This document shows, piece after piece, positions 7,352-8,752 of a DNA stretch of 8,752 bases. The stretch's first letter is position 1. Every line of letters starts with the position of its first letter. The notes beneath the pieces are model-generated. The model was given only the letters and a program-made list of their open reading frames with translations. It did not search any database and had not been told where the DNA came from. Source of the stretch: an uncultured Lachnospiraceae bacterium. GTDB taxonomy: Bacteria; Bacillota; Clostridia; Lachnospirales; Lachnospiraceae. Position numbers and translations under genes: made by a program. The stretch is taken from positions 1-8,752 of the forward strand of contig CAJTRL010000098.1 in NCBI GenBank assembly GCA_910578715.1, read 5' to 3'.

Positions 7352-8473
7352 TTATATTTTATCAAATAACTCCATATATGCTTTTGCTTTTTTCTCCCAG
7401 CTAAATTCAGCTTCAACCGCCCTTCTGCTTGCTTTTCCCATAATCAGCCGTTGATTTCTGTCACTGCACAATTTTATTAATGCCTTATCAAATTGTTCTA
7501 CCGGCACCACATAACCATTTTCTTTAACCAGCTCTTCACTTCCTCCGCACGGCGTCATCACAATCGGCAATCCACTTGCCATAGCCTCGAGAACAACATT
7601 TGGCATCCCTTCCATTCGGGATGGCAGGATAAACACATCAGCATTCTGATAATATTCATGCAATTCGTTCTTTTCTTTTCCACCGACAAACTGAACAATA
7701 TCCTTCACATCGCATTGCTCCGCCATGCTCTCCAGTGTCCCCCGATATGGCCCGTCTCCAACTACAATCAGCTTTATCGGAGTATCAATCTGGGACTGAA
7801 TATCTTTTAACATCGGGATAATATGCTGTAACCCTTTTCTTTCTATCAGCCTTGAGACAAACAATATTCTTATCGCTCTTTCTGCCTTCTTTTCCTTGTC
7901 CATTTTAAATGCTTCAGCATCTACTCCATTATGAATAACCAGTATTGGCTTCCCGGCATAAAAACTCTCTGCAAATCTTTTTAATTCATTACTATTAGCA
8001 ACTAATGCTTCCGCATTTTTCCAGAGCACTTTGATAAAAGGAGCAATAAACTTATAAACCCATTTAAACCGCTTTTGAAACCCCGGTATATCCCCACCGC
8101 CAAAACGAATAATATAAGGCACATGATACTTTTTCTTCAGCCAATATCCGAGCGGTCCACTTGGAATACCAAAAAAAACCTGACAAATATCAAAATTTTC
8201 TTTTCGTTCCAATGTACCGATTATTTTCATCGCTTTTGCCAAATAGCTTGCCATCTCTCCAAATCCACAGTGGTCTTTGAAAGCCCTTTTAGAATTGAGT
8301 CGAATAATGGTTATTCCGTCAATAACTTCTGATGTCGGCATATCTTTATAATTTGCCGTTACCACTACCACCTTATGGCCTGCTTTTACATACTCCCGCG
8401 AAAGAAAATAGCAGGCATTTGCTCCTCCGCCTCCTATTGGCGGAAATTCATGTGAAACTACTAAGATTTTCAT
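7352..8473 (-). CDS. GT4 family glycosyltransferase (373 aa)
   Basis: A GT-B fold retaining enzyme with both domains intact. The N-terminal domain has SHEFPPIGGGGANACYFLS at residues 7-25, the glycine-rich sugar-nucleotide loop region. It is followed by IRFGGGDIPGF at 122-132, ANSNELKRF at 159-167 and IHNGVD at 180-185. The donor-binding domain has FVSRLIERKG at 205-214, VVGDGPYRG at 237-245 and the E-x7-E signature from E288 to E296 within MEGMPNVVLEAM, then GLPIVMTPCGGSEELV. The ATG at 8473 opens directly on the first beta strand and follows the upstream stop by 18 bases with a weak AGAAAG binding site. It ends 37 bases before the amidotransferase gene. It likely adds a sugar to the lipid-linked repeat unit in the cytoplasm. 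The specific donor is unknown. Confidence 0.95.
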   Translation of the reverse strand: MKILVVSHEFPPIGGGGANACYFLSREYVKAGHKVVVVTANYKDMPTSEVIDGITIIRLNSKRAFKDHCGFGEMASYLAKAMKIIGTLERKENFDICQVFFGIPSGPLGYWLKKKYHVPYIIRFGGGDIPGFQKRFKWVYKFIAPFIKVLWKNAEALVANSNELKRFAESFYAGKPILVIHNGVDAEAFKMDKEKKAERAIRILFVSRLIERKGLQHIIPMLKDIQSQIDTPIKLIVVGDGPYRGTLESMAEQCDVKDIVQFVGGKEKNELHEYYQNADVFILPSRMEGMPNVVLEAMASGLPIVMTPCGGSEELVKENGYVVPVEQFDKALIKLCSDRNQRLIMGKASRRAVEAEFSWEKKAKAYMELFDKI

Positions 8474-8491
8474 TATTATACCAGTCTTTCT

Positions 8492-8752
8492 TTACAAACA
8501 GGGAATATCACTCACATCATATACATTTATATCCCGTCCAAGCAATGCTCCGTTTACAACATCAATTACTATATTTACATTTCTATAAACGATTCTTATG
8601 TCATTCAAGGACACCTTTTCAGGCCTGAAAGGGTCCCAGAAAATATCGTTGTATATAGAATCGTATGCAAAGATAAGCGGACAATTATTGATGATAATTT
8701 CCTCCAGTTCCCGCTCCCTGATATCGGAAATATTAACTACCGCATATTGTAT
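8492..8752 (-). CDS. Unrecognised protein, C-terminal 86 residues (runs off right edge)
   Basis: An open frame enters from the right edge and ends at TAA (8492-8494), 18 bases before the GT4 start and in the same direction as every other gene here. The 86 visible residues include EIIINNCPLIFAYDSIYND, then DPFRPEKVSLNDIRIVYRNV, then NGALLGRDINVYDVSDIPCL at the end. It has alternating hydrophobic strands, no membrane segment and no signature motif I can name. I do not recognise the family. Its place at the head of this run of glycan genes suggests a role in the same pathway, perhaps a sugar-modifying or transfer enzyme, but that is context only. Reading frame continuity, codon use and the tight spacing make it a real gene rather than a chance frame. 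Confidence 0.75.
   Translation of the reverse strand: MQYAVVNISDIRERELEEIIINNCPLIFAYDSIYNDIFWDPFRPEKVSLNDIRIVYRNVNIVIDVVNGALLGRDINVYDVSDIPCL

Noticed and set aside
7315..7416. N-terminal extension of 34 residues on the AsnB-like protein.
   Set aside because: It would overlap the upstream GT4 gene and block the catalytic Cys2, which must become the N-terminal residue. The true start is at 7314.
7493..7810. Plus-strand open frames of about 60-105 codons across the window, this being the longest.
   Set aside because: They lie opposite strongly conserved minus-strand genes, have no recognisable domains or binding sites, and look like antisense shadows.
8171..8178. A8 run (T8 on the coding strand) in the GT4 gene as a second slippage site.
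   Set aside because: A/T runs of this length are expected in AT-rich coding DNA, and it simply encodes Phe-Phe. It is much less exceptional than the G9 tract.
8474..8480. TATAAT on the minus strand just before the GT4 start at 8473, resembling a -10 promoter box.
   Set aside because: It nearly abuts the start codon and has no -35 box at suitable spacing (TTGTAA is only 11 bases away). It is a chance match in AT-rich DNA between tightly spaced operon genes.

Overview
This 8.75 kb window is the interior of a surface-polysaccharide (capsule, exopolysaccharide or O-chain type) biosynthesis cluster. All nine genes lie on the minus strand, separated by 17 to 81 bases. I see no convincing promoter or terminator, so they look like part of one long operon that is read from high to low coordinates and continues past both edges. 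The AT-rich composition, GGAGG-type ribosome binding sites and low-GC codon choice fit a Gram-positive Firmicute, perhaps a gut Clostridia/Lachnospiraceae member. That placement is an inference.

In transcription order the layout is: the C-terminal end of an unrecognised protein (right edge); a GT4 glycosyltransferase; an AsnB-type glutamine-dependent amidotransferase; a second GT4 glycosyltransferase; a GT2 glycosyltransferase; a GT11 alpha-1,2-fucosyltransferase-like enzyme; a FkbM-family methyltransferase; a second GT2 glycosyltransferase; and the N-terminal part of a third GT2 enzyme (left edge). That makes six glycosyltransferases and two tailoring enzymes. No flippase, polymerase, chain-length regulator, priming transferase or nucleotide-sugar synthesis gene is visible, so these must lie elsewhere in the locus or genome.

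A plausible combined role is assembly of an oligosaccharide repeat on a lipid carrier at the inner face of the membrane. The GT2 and GT4 enzymes would add backbone or branch sugars and the GT11 enzyme a fucose. The FkbM enzyme may O-methylate, and the AsnB-like enzyme may form a sugar-acid amide.

The most striking feature is an uninterrupted run of nine G on the coding strand, inside the 5' part of the fucosyltransferase gene (2987-2995). With nine G the gene is open. Loss or gain of one G brings a stop codon within a few residues (TAG or TGA). This is the architecture of an ON/OFF phase-variation switch by slipped-strand mispairing, and would make fucosylation of the surface glycan variable between cells.
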